Shown here piece after piece: positions 1 through 7,746 of a stretch of DNA of 64,000 nucleotides. The position numbers and the translations under genes were made by a program. The stretch is from Reichenbachiella faecimaris. GTDB lineage: Bacteria > Bacteroidota > Bacteroidia > Cytophagales > Cyclobacteriaceae. Position 1 is the stretch's first letter; each line of letters starts with the position of its first letter. Location of the stretch: contig NZ_FWYF01000005.1 in the NCBI RefSeq assembly GCF_900176375.1, positions 235,095 through 299,094 of the forward strand, written 5' to 3'. Under the pieces are notes generated by a model. It was not told where the DNA came from. It saw only the letters and a program-made list of their open reading frames with translations, and did not search any database.

Positions 1-407
1 GAGTAGAGGCAGGTCCAAATGCGGTATTGGCCTTTGCTCGTGAGGGCTATACCAAATCAGATATAAATATTCCCGAGCTATTCGAAACACTGACCTGGCC
101 AGGCTTTCAGAAAGTAGCCATGAAATATTGGAAAACAGGATTTGGTGAGATGTACAGATCTTTTTCAAAAGCGGCATTTACAAAGGCATTACAAAAACTG
201 ATTCCAGATATTAGAGCATCTGATTTGGAAACTGGAGGGGCAGGAGTTCGTGCACAAGCGTGTGATCGATCAGGTGGATTACTTGATGACTTTCATATCC
301 TGGAGAATGATCATTTTGTGAATGTGTGCAATGCGCCATCACCAGCTGCTACGTCGTCATTGGCGATAGGCGAAGAGATTGCCAGTAGAGTAATAAAAAG
401 ATTCTGA
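1..407 (+). CDS. lhgO: L-2-hydroxyglutarate oxidase, C-terminal part (partial)
   Basis: The frame is open from the left edge, so only about the last 135 residues of a roughly 400-residue FAD enzyme are present. The family oxidises L-2-hydroxyglutarate to 2-oxoglutarate and passes electrons to the respiratory chain at the membrane. Visible family signatures are GAGVRAQACDRSGGLLDDF around the middle of the fragment and NAPSPAATSSLAIGEEIA close to the end, which corresponds to the FAD-contacting C-terminal helix of this DAO-type fold. The stop at 405-407 is followed by a non-coding regulatory stretch, so the gene is not in operon with cysM. The family assignment rests on these motifs; the N-terminal Rossmann motif lies outside the window. 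Confidence 0.85.
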   Translation, partial: VEAGPNAVLAFAREGYTKSDINIPELFETLTWPGFQKVAMKYWKTGFGEMYRSFSKAAFTKALQKLIPDIRASDLETGGAGVRAQACDRSGGLLDDFHILENDHFVNVCNAPSPAATSSLAIGEEIASRVIKRF

Positions 408-555
408 AATTGTTAATAACTGCAGCGTTTGATTACCAAAACGTTAAATAATTAGCAGTTGCATAATTTTTTTAATTAAAAATTATGAATTCATAAACTA
501 ATCTAAGAAACTTGCGTTGAAGAATTCAAAATTCAGACATTGAAAACAAAAAGTA

Positions 556-623
556 CCATAAACACAATTCAAAACGCGATGATGGCATGTTGTTGCTGTT
601 GTGCACCTAATTGGTGTTTATGG
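556..623 (+). promoter_or_regulatory. Leader RNA hairpin bracketing the Cys codon run
   Basis: CCATAAACAC at 556-565 and GTGTTTATGG at 614-623 are perfect reverse complements (10 bp). Their 48-nt loop holds the leader start codons and the five-Cys run, and the right arm overlaps the Asn-Trp-Cys-Leu-Trp codons. A ribosome moving through the Cys run would block or open this helix, so it can report translation speed. The base pairing is seen directly; the switching role is inferred, and the exact antiterminator pairing was not resolved by eye (a 5-nt match, GAAAG 624-628 with CTTTC in the terminator arm, is only a weak candidate). Confidence 0.55.
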
Positions 624-641
624 GAAAGTTATAATTTATAG
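579..641 (+). CDS. Cysteine-rich leader peptide (putative attenuator ORF)
   Basis: This 20-codon ORF begins with two ATG codons at 579 and 582 and ends at TAG 639-641. It reads MMACCCCCAPNWCLWESYNL: five Cys codons in a row (588-602) and a sixth at 615-617, an extraordinary density for 20 codons. It lies between lhgO and the sulfur-carrier cysteine-biosynthesis operon, and an intrinsic terminator stands between its stop and cysM. By analogy with amino-acid leader peptides (his, leu, trp) and with the Cys-run small ORFs ahead of cysteine genes in mycobacteria, I infer that ribosome stalling at the Cys run under cysteine shortage controls readthrough. No expression evidence exists here; the call rests on composition, position and the flanking RNA structure. 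Confidence 0.75.
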   Translation: MMACCCCCAPNWCLWESYNL

Positions 642-663
642 AAATATCATACGATAAAAATAT

Positions 664-703
664 AAAAAGGGCCTTTCTCAAATCGAGTAAGGCCTTTTTC
701 GTT
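664..703 (+). terminator. Intrinsic terminator upstream of cysM (putative attenuator)
   Basis: A 7-bp outer helix pairs 664-670 with 693-699 (AAAAAGG/CCTTTTT). A 4-bp helix CCTT/AAGG follows after one bulged G, then a short CTC/GAG helix closes a five-base loop. The T-run reaches 699 and cysM starts at 723. Placed between the Cys-rich leader ORF and the first gene of the cysteine operon, it would stop transcription when cysteine is plentiful. It could instead be the plain terminator of an upstream transcript, with cysM driven by a promoter in the remaining 20 bases, but that space is too short for a promoter. Confidence 0.7.
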
Positions 704-722
704 ATAAAACTCAGTATCTACA

Positions 723-1652
723 ATGGTAATCAGTCAAGAATCAGAAATTATTGAAAGTGTATTAGCTCTCGGAAATCACATCGGCCATACGCCTCTGTAT
801 GAGCTACAGCACATTTCGCCAAAGAAGTCGGTACGCATATTTGCCAAGCTGGAATGGATGCAGTTTGGAGGAAGCGTAAAGGCAAGGCCAGCTTATAACA
901 TTATCAAGCAGGCGGTATTAAATGGCGAGTTAGGCAACGGAAAAATACTCTTAGATGCGTCTAGTGGCAACACGGCTATTGCTTATGCCACCATTGGTGC
1001 AAGACTAGGTATCCCTGTTACTATTTGTTTGCCAGAGAATGCTTCATGGGAACGTAAAATGCTTTTGAAAGGACTTGGCGTATCAATTGTGTATACCTCC
1101 AAATTTGGATCAACAGACGAAGCGCAAGAGAAGGCTTTGGAGCTTTATCAAAATGAACCAGACAAATATTTTCTGGCAGATCAATATGGCAACGAAAATA
1201 ATTGGAAGGCACACTACGATACTACGAGTGAAGAAATCATATCTAAGGTGAATGGAAGTTTGACCCACTTTGTTACAGGCCTGGGAACGACAGGATCTTT
1301 TACTGGAATAAGTAAAAGATTGAAAGAAGTGAATGAGGGAATTACCACCATTGCCCTTCAGCCAGATGGTGCTTTGCACGGATTAGAAGGATGGAAAGAC
1401 ATGGAAACGGCTAAGGTACCAGGCATTTATGATCCGTCATTGGCTGATCGATTTATGAATGTAGATACGTTTGATGCCTACGAAACACTGAAGCTAGCGG
1501 CAAAGAAAGAAGGTTTGATGATCAGTCCATCTGCTGCGGCTAACCTGAAGGGGGCTTTGCAACTGGCTGAAGAAATAGATGAGGGAGTTATTGTAACACT
1601 CTTTCCTGATAATGCAGAAAAGTATAGTGAAGTGATTAAGTCTTTGTTTTAA
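723..1652 (+). CDS. cysM: PLP-dependent cysteine synthase (CysM type)
   Basis: A 309-residue fold-type II PLP enzyme. The Schiff-base lysine is K53 in FGGSVKARPA, the substrate loop is SSGNTAIAYA, and the phosphate-binding loop is GLGTTGSFTG. The size matches CysK/CysM enzymes, which replace the leaving group of an activated serine with a sulfur nucleophile. Its three downstream partners (JAMM peptidase, ubiquitin-like carrier, E1-like sulfurtransferase) are those of the mycobacterial system, where CysM uses O-phosphoserine and a protein thiocarboxylate. I therefore infer carrier-bound sulfur rather than free sulfide as donor here. Only one base separates its stop from the next ATG, so the genes are cotranscribed. 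It is preceded by a cysteine-type attenuator. Acceptor preference cannot be read from sequence alone. Confidence 0.88.
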   Translation: MVISQESEIIESVLALGNHIGHTPLYELQHISPKKSVRIFAKLEWMQFGGSVKARPAYNIIKQAVLNGELGNGKILLDASSGNTAIAYATIGARLGIPVTICLPENASWERKMLLKGLGVSIVYTSKFGSTDEAQEKALELYQNEPDKYFLADQYGNENNWKAHYDTTSEEIISKVNGSLTHFVTGLGTTGSFTGISKRLKEVNEGITTIALQPDGALHGLEGWKDMETAKVPGIYDPSLADRFMNVDTFDAYETLKLAAKKEGLMISPSAAANLKGALQLAEEIDEGVIVTLFPDNAEKYSEVIKSLF

Positions 1653-1653
1653 A

Positions 1654-2079
1654 ATGAAGAAACAAATTCAAGTATCAGGAGACATTCTAGAAGAAATGCA
1701 TCGTCATGCGTTGTCAGATTTTCCTAACGAATGCGTGGGATTTTTCTATGGGAAATCTGAAGGAGATATTAAAACAGTCACTGAGTATGGCCCGTTAGAA
1801 AACAGTAAAGAAGGAGATCAACGCAGACGTTTTGAAGTCAATCCATTGGATTATATGAAGGCGGAGAAATATGCGTTGTCCAATCAGTTGGAACTTTTAG
1901 GAATTTATCATTCTCATCCTTTGCATCCAGCTATCCCTTCAGAACACGACTTGAAGCAGGCAGTACCTTTTTTTTCGTACATTATTGCTTCAGTAAACGA
2001 TACCAAAGTTGACAAGACCACGTCTTGGCAACTGAATGAAGAAAATCAATTTGAAGAAGAATTATTAAAGAGCAATTAA
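1654..2079 (+). CDS. JAMM/Mov34 metallopeptidase (Mec-like)
   Basis: A 141-residue single-domain JAMM (MPN+) zinc peptidase. The complete active-site set is visible: E26 in PNECVG, then H86-S-H88-P, S96 and D99 in the canonical HxH-x7-S-x2-D spacing. In the mycobacterial pathway the equivalent enzyme cleaves cysteine off the sulfur-carrier C-terminus. In QbsD-type systems a JAMM protein trims residues that follow the GG of the carrier. The next gene encodes a carrier with a two-residue tail after GG, so this enzyme may do both jobs. It starts one base after cysM ends and is followed by the carrier gene after seven bases. The protein is cytoplasmic, with no signal peptide. Confidence 0.85.
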   Translation: MKKQIQVSGDILEEMHRHALSDFPNECVGFFYGKSEGDIKTVTEYGPLENSKEGDQRRRFEVNPLDYMKAEKYALSNQLELLGIYHSHPLHPAIPSEHDLKQAVPFFSYIIASVNDTKVDKTTSWQLNEENQFEEELLKSN

Positions 2080-2086
2080 TAGCATC

Positions 2087-2365
2087 ATGGCAAATATTAT
2101 TATACCTACACCACTAAGAAAATTCACTAACAATCAAGCTTCAGTAGAATCTAATGGGGCTACTGTTCAGCAATCAGTTGAGGACTTGGCTAAACAATTT
2201 CCAGATTTGAACAAACACATTTTTGATGCTGAGGGTAAGATTCGTCAGTTCATCAGAATCTATGTGGGAGACGAGGATATCAATGCCTTGGAAAATGAAA
2301 ACACAAAGGTAGATGGTAGTTCAGTGATTAGCATCATACCTGCAATAGCAGGAGGCATCCAATAA
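2087..2365 (+). CDS. Ubiquitin-like sulfur carrier protein (MoaD/ThiS fold, CysO-like)
   Basis: A 92-residue small beta-grasp protein ending in ISIIPAIAGGIQ. The Gly-Gly at residues 89-90 is the hallmark of ThiS/MoaD/CysO carriers, which are adenylated and thiocarboxylated at the terminal glycine. Here two extra residues (Ile-Gln) follow the GG. That is known for QbsE-type precursors, which must be trimmed by a JAMM peptidase before activation. The genes on either side, a JAMM peptidase and a MoeB/ThiF-rhodanese protein, are the predicted trimming and activating enzymes. The cysM gene two positions upstream points to cysteine, rather than thiamine or molybdopterin, as the product. Confidence 0.85.
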   Translation: MANIIIPTPLRKFTNNQASVESNGATVQQSVEDLAKQFPDLNKHIFDAEGKIRQFIRIYVGDEDINALENENTKVDGSSVISIIPAIAGGIQ

Positions 2366-2376
2366 AAAAAGGAACC

Positions 2377-3516
2377 ATGTCAGAAGTAAATTTTTCAAAA
2401 GAAGAGCTCGAACGATATAGTCGTCATTTGATTATTCCAGAGTTCAATATAGAAGGTCAAAGAAGACTTAAAGAAGCCAAAGTACTCGTGGTTGGCACAG
2501 GTGGTTTGGGAAGCCCACTACTCCTATATCTAACAGCCGCTGGTGTGGGCAATATTGGCATCCTTGATTTTGACGTGGTAGATGATAGCAATTTGCAGCG
2601 TCAGGTGTTGTTTACAGTAGATGATGTAGGAAAACCAAAATCTGTGGCGGCAAAAGCTCGATTGGAAAAATTGAATCCACATGTGAATTTCACTGTTCAC
2701 AACACGATGCTGACCTCTGAGAATGCATTGGATATAGTGAAGGACTACGACGTAGTAGCTGATGGTACAGACAATTTCCCGACAAGGTATCTGGTAAATG
2801 ATGCCTGTGTAATTCTTGATAAAGTAAATGTATACGCGTCCATTTTTAGATTTGAAGGACAGGTTTCGGTATTTAACTATAAAAATCAAGAGGGAGAATA
2901 TGGACCACATTATCGTGACCTATTTCCTACACCACCACCTCCAGGGTTAGTACCTAGTTGTGCTGAAGGAGGGGTAATTGGTGTGCTTCCTGGAATCATT
3001 GGATCCTTGCAGGCCAATGAAGTACTCAAGGTGGTAAGTGGAGTTGGAGACCCATTGGCTGGTAGATTGTTTTTGTTTGACGCTTTGTCTTTCGAGACTC
3101 GTGTGATGAAAATTCACAAAAACAAAAATACTCCTGCTGTAACTGAATTAATAGATTATGAAATATTCTGTGGATTAGGCGAAAAGGAAGAGGAGCAAGT
3201 AGTCAATGAGATTACAGTAGATGAATTGAGTCAATGGAAGGCCACTAAGAAAGATTTTCAACTCATTGATGTACGTGAAGCCTATGAATATGAAATCGCT
3301 AATCTAGAAGGAGAGCTGATTTCTTTAGGGGAAATAGCGGATCATGTAAATGACATTCGTTCTGATGTAGATGTGGTTGTGCATTGCCGAAGTGGCAAAC
3401 GAAGTGCAGACGCGATCGTTCAATTGGAAAAGCTGGGTTTTAAAAACCTATACAATCTAAAAGGTGGAATTCTAGCCTGGGCAGATGAGTTAGACCCTGA
3501 AATGGCAAAATACTAA
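2377..3516 (+). CDS. MoeB/ThiF E1-like adenylyltransferase-rhodanese fusion (MoeZ-like)
   Basis: A 379-residue two-domain protein. Residues about 5-255 are the ThiF/MoeB E1-like domain, with ATP-binding loop GTGGLGSP (40-47), the conserved DSNLQRQ segment and a cysteine at 195 in PSCAEGG. Residues about 275-375 are a rhodanese domain with active-site loop HCRSGKRSA, catalytic C337. Such fusions adenylate the C-terminal glycine of a small carrier and load sulfur onto it as a thiocarboxylate. The paired CxxC zinc motifs of classical MoeB are not evident, as in other rhodanese-fused forms. It is the last gene of the cysM operon and is followed by a strong terminator. It may also serve other carriers encoded elsewhere. 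Confidence 0.87.
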   Translation: MSEVNFSKEELERYSRHLIIPEFNIEGQRRLKEAKVLVVGTGGLGSPLLLYLTAAGVGNIGILDFDVVDDSNLQRQVLFTVDDVGKPKSVAAKARLEKLNPHVNFTVHNTMLTSENALDIVKDYDVVADGTDNFPTRYLVNDACVILDKVNVYASIFRFEGQVSVFNYKNQEGEYGPHYRDLFPTPPPPGLVPSCAEGGVIGVLPGIIGSLQANEVLKVVSGVGDPLAGRLFLFDALSFETRVMKIHKNKNTPAVTELIDYEIFCGLGEKEEEQVVNEITVDELSQWKATKKDFQLIDVREAYEYEIANLEGELISLGEIADHVNDIRSDVDVVVHCRSGKRSADAIVQLEKLGFKNLYNLKGGILAWADELDPEMAKY

Positions 3517-3544
3517 GATATTCCTGGTAAATATTAAACAAGTG

Positions 3545-3575
3545 AAACCCTGACATCTGTCAGGGTTTTTTCTTT
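3545..3575 (+). terminator. Intrinsic terminator of the cysteine operon
   Basis: AAACCCTGACA (3545-3555) and TGTCAGGGTTT (3558-3568) form an 11-bp perfect stem with a two-base centre, followed by a T-rich run to about 3575. It ends the cysM operon. Its right arm covers the stop codon and last codons of hrpB on the opposite strand, so the two convergent units share these bases. Confidence 0.9.
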
Positions 3576-6058
3576 TTAGAGCGATCCACACCTCTAATGG
3601 CTTGCGCTTCCAATGGGTCTTCGGGCCAAGCATGTTTAGGGTATCGTCGTTTCAATTCTTTGCGAACCTCAAAATAGGCATCCGACCAAAAGCTCTTCAA
3701 ATCAGAGGTCACCTGAACAGGCTTAAATCCAGGTGATAACAAATGCATTAATAATGAAGTGGCTCCGTTATTTATTTTTGGGGTTTCAAGCAGACCAAAC
3801 AACTCCTGTAGTCGAACTGCCAGTACAGGTGGCGCCCCATCATAGAAGTATTGGATTTTAATGTTTGATCCACTGGGTACTTCTATTTTTTCTGGAGCTA
3901 ATTGATCCAATTGACTTTGTTGGTCAATAGGTAGGTGATAGTGAAGCACCTCTCTGAGGTTGATTTTTTTTAAGTCCTCTGGCTTTTTGATATTGTTTAG
4001 GTAAGGTTTCAGCCAATCTTCATTAGAACTTAATAAGTAAGCTTGACTTACATCTGGCCAGTTTTCTTTCGGATTCCAGCGCCCAAGGCTTAGTATTCTA
4101 TTTTGCCATTGTATCACTTCTTCATCCCAATTGAGCAAATGCTGACCTTCGGATTTTACGGCATCACATATAGCCTGTTCCAAATGCTCCGTGTCAGGAT
4201 CAGGCAGTGGTACTGATTGAAGCACAATACTGCCAATTCTTAATTCTTTGTTGGCGATTAGGCCACCATACTTGGTGTCCCACTTGATGACCTCTAGGCT
4301 TTTGACCATAGGAGCCAAATCTTTGGGGTTTAGGGGAGAGGCCATAAAAATTTTACCCATGTCATCTCTTGCATCCATGTGGGCAATGGCCAACCAAGAT
4401 TCATGTGCCAGGTCATCTCTATGTCCAGCCATTGCGATTTTCCCATTAGATAATTTGAATTGGGCATTGTTGCCAGGTCGAGCAAAAGCTATGCGTTCAG
4501 GATAGGCTTGAGCAAGCAAGAGCCCGGTTTCATAAGGATCAACTGGTGAATTATCCACTTCTTCCAGTTGAAACATTTTCCGATAGGACTCAGCAATTTT
4601 TTCTATGCGACTGAACTTTCTACTCAGTCTATTTTCACTTCTTAATCTACGCAGTACTATTATGCGCTCGTTGATGTCAATCCCAGACTCTGGGCCTAGT
4701 GGGTCTCGTTCTTCTATCAGGGCAGCTACGTCTGAGGCTAAAGGTAAAAGTTCCTGATCTTCTGCCTCAATAAGCATGTGGGCTATTCTGGGATGACACG
4801 GAAGTGCGTGCATACGTTCCCCATGAGGTGTGATTCTACCATTATTTAAGGCATGCAATTCGTGAAGAGCAGCCAAGGCCCTCTGCATGGTGCTTGATGG
4901 AGGAGGAGTCAACCAGGTCAATTGGTTGGCGTCTAATATTCCCCATTTGGCCAGATCCAAAGCCAAGGTTGAAAGATCTACCTCTAAAATTTCAGGTGAA
5001 GCGTGAAGCTCAAGTCTATCTTGTGTTGCTTTTGACCACATGCGATAGCATGCCCCTGCACTTAACCGTCCTGCCCTTCCAGCACGTTGGTCAGCAGAAT
5101 CTTTTGATATTTGAATGGTGTGTAATCTTGAGAGGCCTGATTTTGGGTCGAACTTAGAGGTTCTGCCATATCCTGTATCCACGACAATTTTGATGCCTTC
5201 AATGGTCAAACTGGTTTCTGCAATTGATGTAGCCAGCACTACTTTTCGTTTACCTTTTTTGTCTGGCATGATGGCAGCCATTTGTTTGCCGTGTGGCAAT
5301 TGCCCGTAGAGGGGATGGATGGCAAAGCCTTTCAGTCTTGTTCTTAGGATTTCTTCACATTTTTTGATTTCCCCTTGTCCAGGAAAAAATGCAAGTACAT
5401 CACCTTCATTTTCTTTGACTGCTTGAGTGATGATTCTAGCTGTCAATTCGGGAAGTAAGGTTATATCTGTATCACCTGTGTATTTGATATCTACTGGGTA
5501 CTGTCGGCCTTCACTTTTCACCACAGGACATTGAAGCATACTGCTCAGTTGTGGCATATCCAGTGTCGCAGACATGATGAGTATTTTGAGGTCTGGCCGA
5601 AGCACTTGTTGAGCTTCTCTACACAATGCTAGTGCTACATCCGCATGAATACTGCGTTCGTGAAATTCATCAAATATTACCACGCCAACACCCTTCAGCG
5701 AGTTGTCACTGTGAATCATTCTTGTGAGTATACCCTCTGTTAGCACTTCTATCTGAGTGTGCTCAGAAACCTTGTTTTCAAATCTTATTCTATATCCTAC
5801 GCTGTGCCCTACTTTTTCGTCAAGTAATTCAGCCATTCTGATAGCCACTGTTCTTGCGGCTAGTCGTCTGGGTTCGAGCATAAGTATTTTTTGGCCTTTG
5901 AGCCAATCTTGCTCCAGAAAAGTCAGAGGTAGAAGTGTACTCTTACCTGCACCAGGTGGTGCATTTACAATTTGAGTATTATGTTCTGAAAAATTGTAGC
6001 GAATCTCTTCTACAGATTCGATGATTGGTAAGTCTATGTTTTTATATACGAATGACAA
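3560..6058 (-). CDS. hrpB: ATP-dependent helicase HrpB (DEAH box)
   Basis: An 832-residue superfamily 2 helicase of the HrpB family, close to the usual length of about 810-840. Motif I is GAGKST (36-41) and motif II is DEFH (130-133). Motif III is SAT (163-165) and motif VI is QRAGRAGR near residue 325. The C-terminal HrpB-specific region ends in a lysine-rich tail. HrpB proteins are bacterial relatives of DEAH RNA helicases; their cellular substrate is poorly defined. The gene is transcribed alone, convergent to the cysteine operon, and its stop codon lies inside that operon's terminator hairpin. Nothing in the sequence suggests truncation. Confidence 0.93.
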   Translation of the reverse strand: MSFVYKNIDLPIIESVEEIRYNFSEHNTQIVNAPPGAGKSTLLPLTFLEQDWLKGQKILMLEPRRLAARTVAIRMAELLDEKVGHSVGYRIRFENKVSEHTQIEVLTEGILTRMIHSDNSLKGVGVVIFDEFHERSIHADVALALCREAQQVLRPDLKILIMSATLDMPQLSSMLQCPVVKSEGRQYPVDIKYTGDTDITLLPELTARIITQAVKENEGDVLAFFPGQGEIKKCEEILRTRLKGFAIHPLYGQLPHGKQMAAIMPDKKGKRKVVLATSIAETSLTIEGIKIVVDTGYGRTSKFDPKSGLSRLHTIQISKDSADQRAGRAGRLSAGACYRMWSKATQDRLELHASPEILEVDLSTLALDLAKWGILDANQLTWLTPPPSSTMQRALAALHELHALNNGRITPHGERMHALPCHPRIAHMLIEAEDQELLPLASDVAALIEERDPLGPESGIDINERIIVLRRLRSENRLSRKFSRIEKIAESYRKMFQLEEVDNSPVDPYETGLLLAQAYPERIAFARPGNNAQFKLSNGKIAMAGHRDDLAHESWLAIAHMDARDDMGKIFMASPLNPKDLAPMVKSLEVIKWDTKYGGLIANKELRIGSIVLQSVPLPDPDTEHLEQAICDAVKSEGQHLLNWDEEVIQWQNRILSLGRWNPKENWPDVSQAYLLSSNEDWLKPYLNNIKKPEDLKKINLREVLHYHLPIDQQSQLDQLAPEKIEVPSGSNIKIQYFYDGAPPVLAVRLQELFGLLETPKINNGATSLLMHLLSPGFKPVQVTSDLKSFWSDAYFEVRKELKRRYPKHAWPEDPLEAQAIRGVDRSKKKKP

Positions 6059-6319
6059 ACTTTGTAATTTTATGAATCACTGCGAAATTAGAAGAATCAG
6101 GATTGATTCTATAGCATTTTTAAAAACTAAAGCGGTAAGGAAGAGGAAATAAATACTGATGATAAGTGAAATAATATTTTTGTTTTTGCTAATTTCTGCT
6201 CCAAAACCAGAATCACACATTCAACCAGAATGACCAGCTTACAATCATTTCATACTTATTGTCACTTCCAAAATTCTAGCATTTCTAATCATGCGATTGT
6301 TTCTGTAAACTAAGGTAAA

Positions 6320-7744
6320 GTGAGCGGTAGCATAGATTTGATATACGACAAAACGCTAAAAATCATCATGGATTTACTCCATGTGAAGAGTGCGGCTATT
6401 TTGAGTGTGGGAGACTCAGGATTACAAATTGAACGTTTTTTGTTGAAAGGAAAAGTGAAGTCTAGGGACGGAGTTGGTCAATTAATACATACCTCTTTTG
6501 AAATGAAAGAACCTTCCCTTATTGCATCCAGTGTTTTTGAGGGAACGGATGTCACTGCTGTTGTAGATGGGGCCAACTATTATGCTTTTCCCTGTTTGGA
6601 TAGCCATGCCAGAATGATTGCTCTAATCTTATTGCCCGTGATAGACCTAAAGGAATTTAAGGCTGAAAATTATTCATTGGTGCATGTAGTAGGGCAAAGG
6701 TTATCCGTGGAGTTGGAAAAAAGCAGAGTGATCAAGGAGCGCGAAAGTTTAAGCGAATTCAATGCTTCTATTTTGGAATCTCTGGATGAAGTGACTTGGG
6801 ATTATTCGATCACAAAAAAGAAAATACAATGGTTTGGGGCCATTTATAAGGTTTTTGGTTTTCAGAAAGAAGAACTGGGCAATACAATCGATTTTTTCCT
6901 GAGCAAAGTTCATCCATCAGACAGGGTCATTCTTGAGGATAAATTGATCATGAATAAACAGTCAGATGAGAAATTTCTTGTTGATTTTCAGTTTGAAAAT
7001 TTAAAAGGGGGATTCAACTGGTTGCGCATAGAAGGAGTGATGCACTTAGATAAGAGCGGAAATGCGGAAAGAGTAATAGGAGTGGTGAAAAATGTCCACA
7101 ATGAAAAAATGGCTGAGATGCTAAGAATAAGGGCCATGATAAAGGCTAAGGACTCGGAGAGAAAAAGGATAGCTTCTGAAATTCATGATAGTCTAGGACA
7201 AACACTTTCAGTTGCTCGCTTGGAACTGGATTCTTTATCAGAAATTTACAAAGACAACGTTTTTCTGGAAAAAGTAAAAAGCGTATCAGGGCTCATTGCA
7301 GGTGCTATACAAGAAAGCAGAGCAATTTCTCATGATTTAATGCCACCTGCATTGGTAGATTATGGACTTATTCCAGCATTAGAAACCATGATTAGTCAGT
7401 TAGATAGATCTTCGTCAGTCAATTTTTCTTTCTTTCACAATGAAATTGAAGAGAGGTTCGAAGAGGATTTTGAAACCAACGTATATAGAATATGCCAAGA
7501 AGGAGTAAACAATATATTGAAGCATGCCCAAGCAAAAAATGCGACAGTACAAGTCATCAGACACCCAAATTATGTTTACGTTAGTATAGAAGATGATGGA
7601 TTAGGGTTTGCGCAAAAGGGAGATAGCGAAAATGCATCAGGTTTGGGTTTAAAGAACATGGCAAACAGAGTGGCTTATCTGGGAGGGAAAATAGACTTTG
7701 AAACAAATAACGGATCAATCATAACCATAGAAATATCAATTTAA
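6320..7744 (+). CDS. Sensor histidine kinase, NarL-partner type (GAF-like, PAS, HisKA_3, HATPase)
   Basis: A 474-residue cytoplasmic kinase with no membrane segment. The N-terminal 140 residues look like a GAF-type domain. A PAS-like domain follows at about 150-265, with an ITKKKIQWFG strand and VIGVVKNVHN end typical of PAS-PAC. The HisKA_3 phosphoacceptor is H289 in ASEIHDSLGQ. The ATPase domain has CQEGVNNILKHA (N box), EDDGLGF (G1) and SGLGLKNM (G2). It starts with GTG at 6320, which keeps the GAF domain whole. The response-regulator gene follows two bases later, so they form a pair. The ligand of the sensory domains cannot be told from sequence. Confidence 0.85.
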   Translation: MSGSIDLIYDKTLKIIMDLLHVKSAAILSVGDSGLQIERFLLKGKVKSRDGVGQLIHTSFEMKEPSLIASSVFEGTDVTAVVDGANYYAFPCLDSHARMIALILLPVIDLKEFKAENYSLVHVVGQRLSVELEKSRVIKERESLSEFNASILESLDEVTWDYSITKKKIQWFGAIYKVFGFQKEELGNTIDFFLSKVHPSDRVILEDKLIMNKQSDEKFLVDFQFENLKGGFNWLRIEGVMHLDKSGNAERVIGVVKNVHNEKMAEMLRIRAMIKAKDSERKRIASEIHDSLGQTLSVARLELDSLSEIYKDNVFLEKVKSVSGLIAGAIQESRAISHDLMPPALVDYGLIPALETMISQLDRSSSVNFSFFHNEIEERFEEDFETNVYRICQEGVNNILKHAQAKNATVQVIRHPNYVYVSIEDDGLGFAQKGDSENASGLGLKNMANRVAYLGGKIDFETNNGSIITIEISI

Positions 7745-7746
7745 TC

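Noticed and set aside
6159..6233. 24-codon ORF with a hydrophobic start (MISEIIFLFLLISA) between hrpB and the histidine kinase gene
   Set aside because: No family, no conserved context, and its downstream end runs into ordinary AT-rich sequence. A purine-rich stretch precedes it, but chance ORFs of this size are expected.
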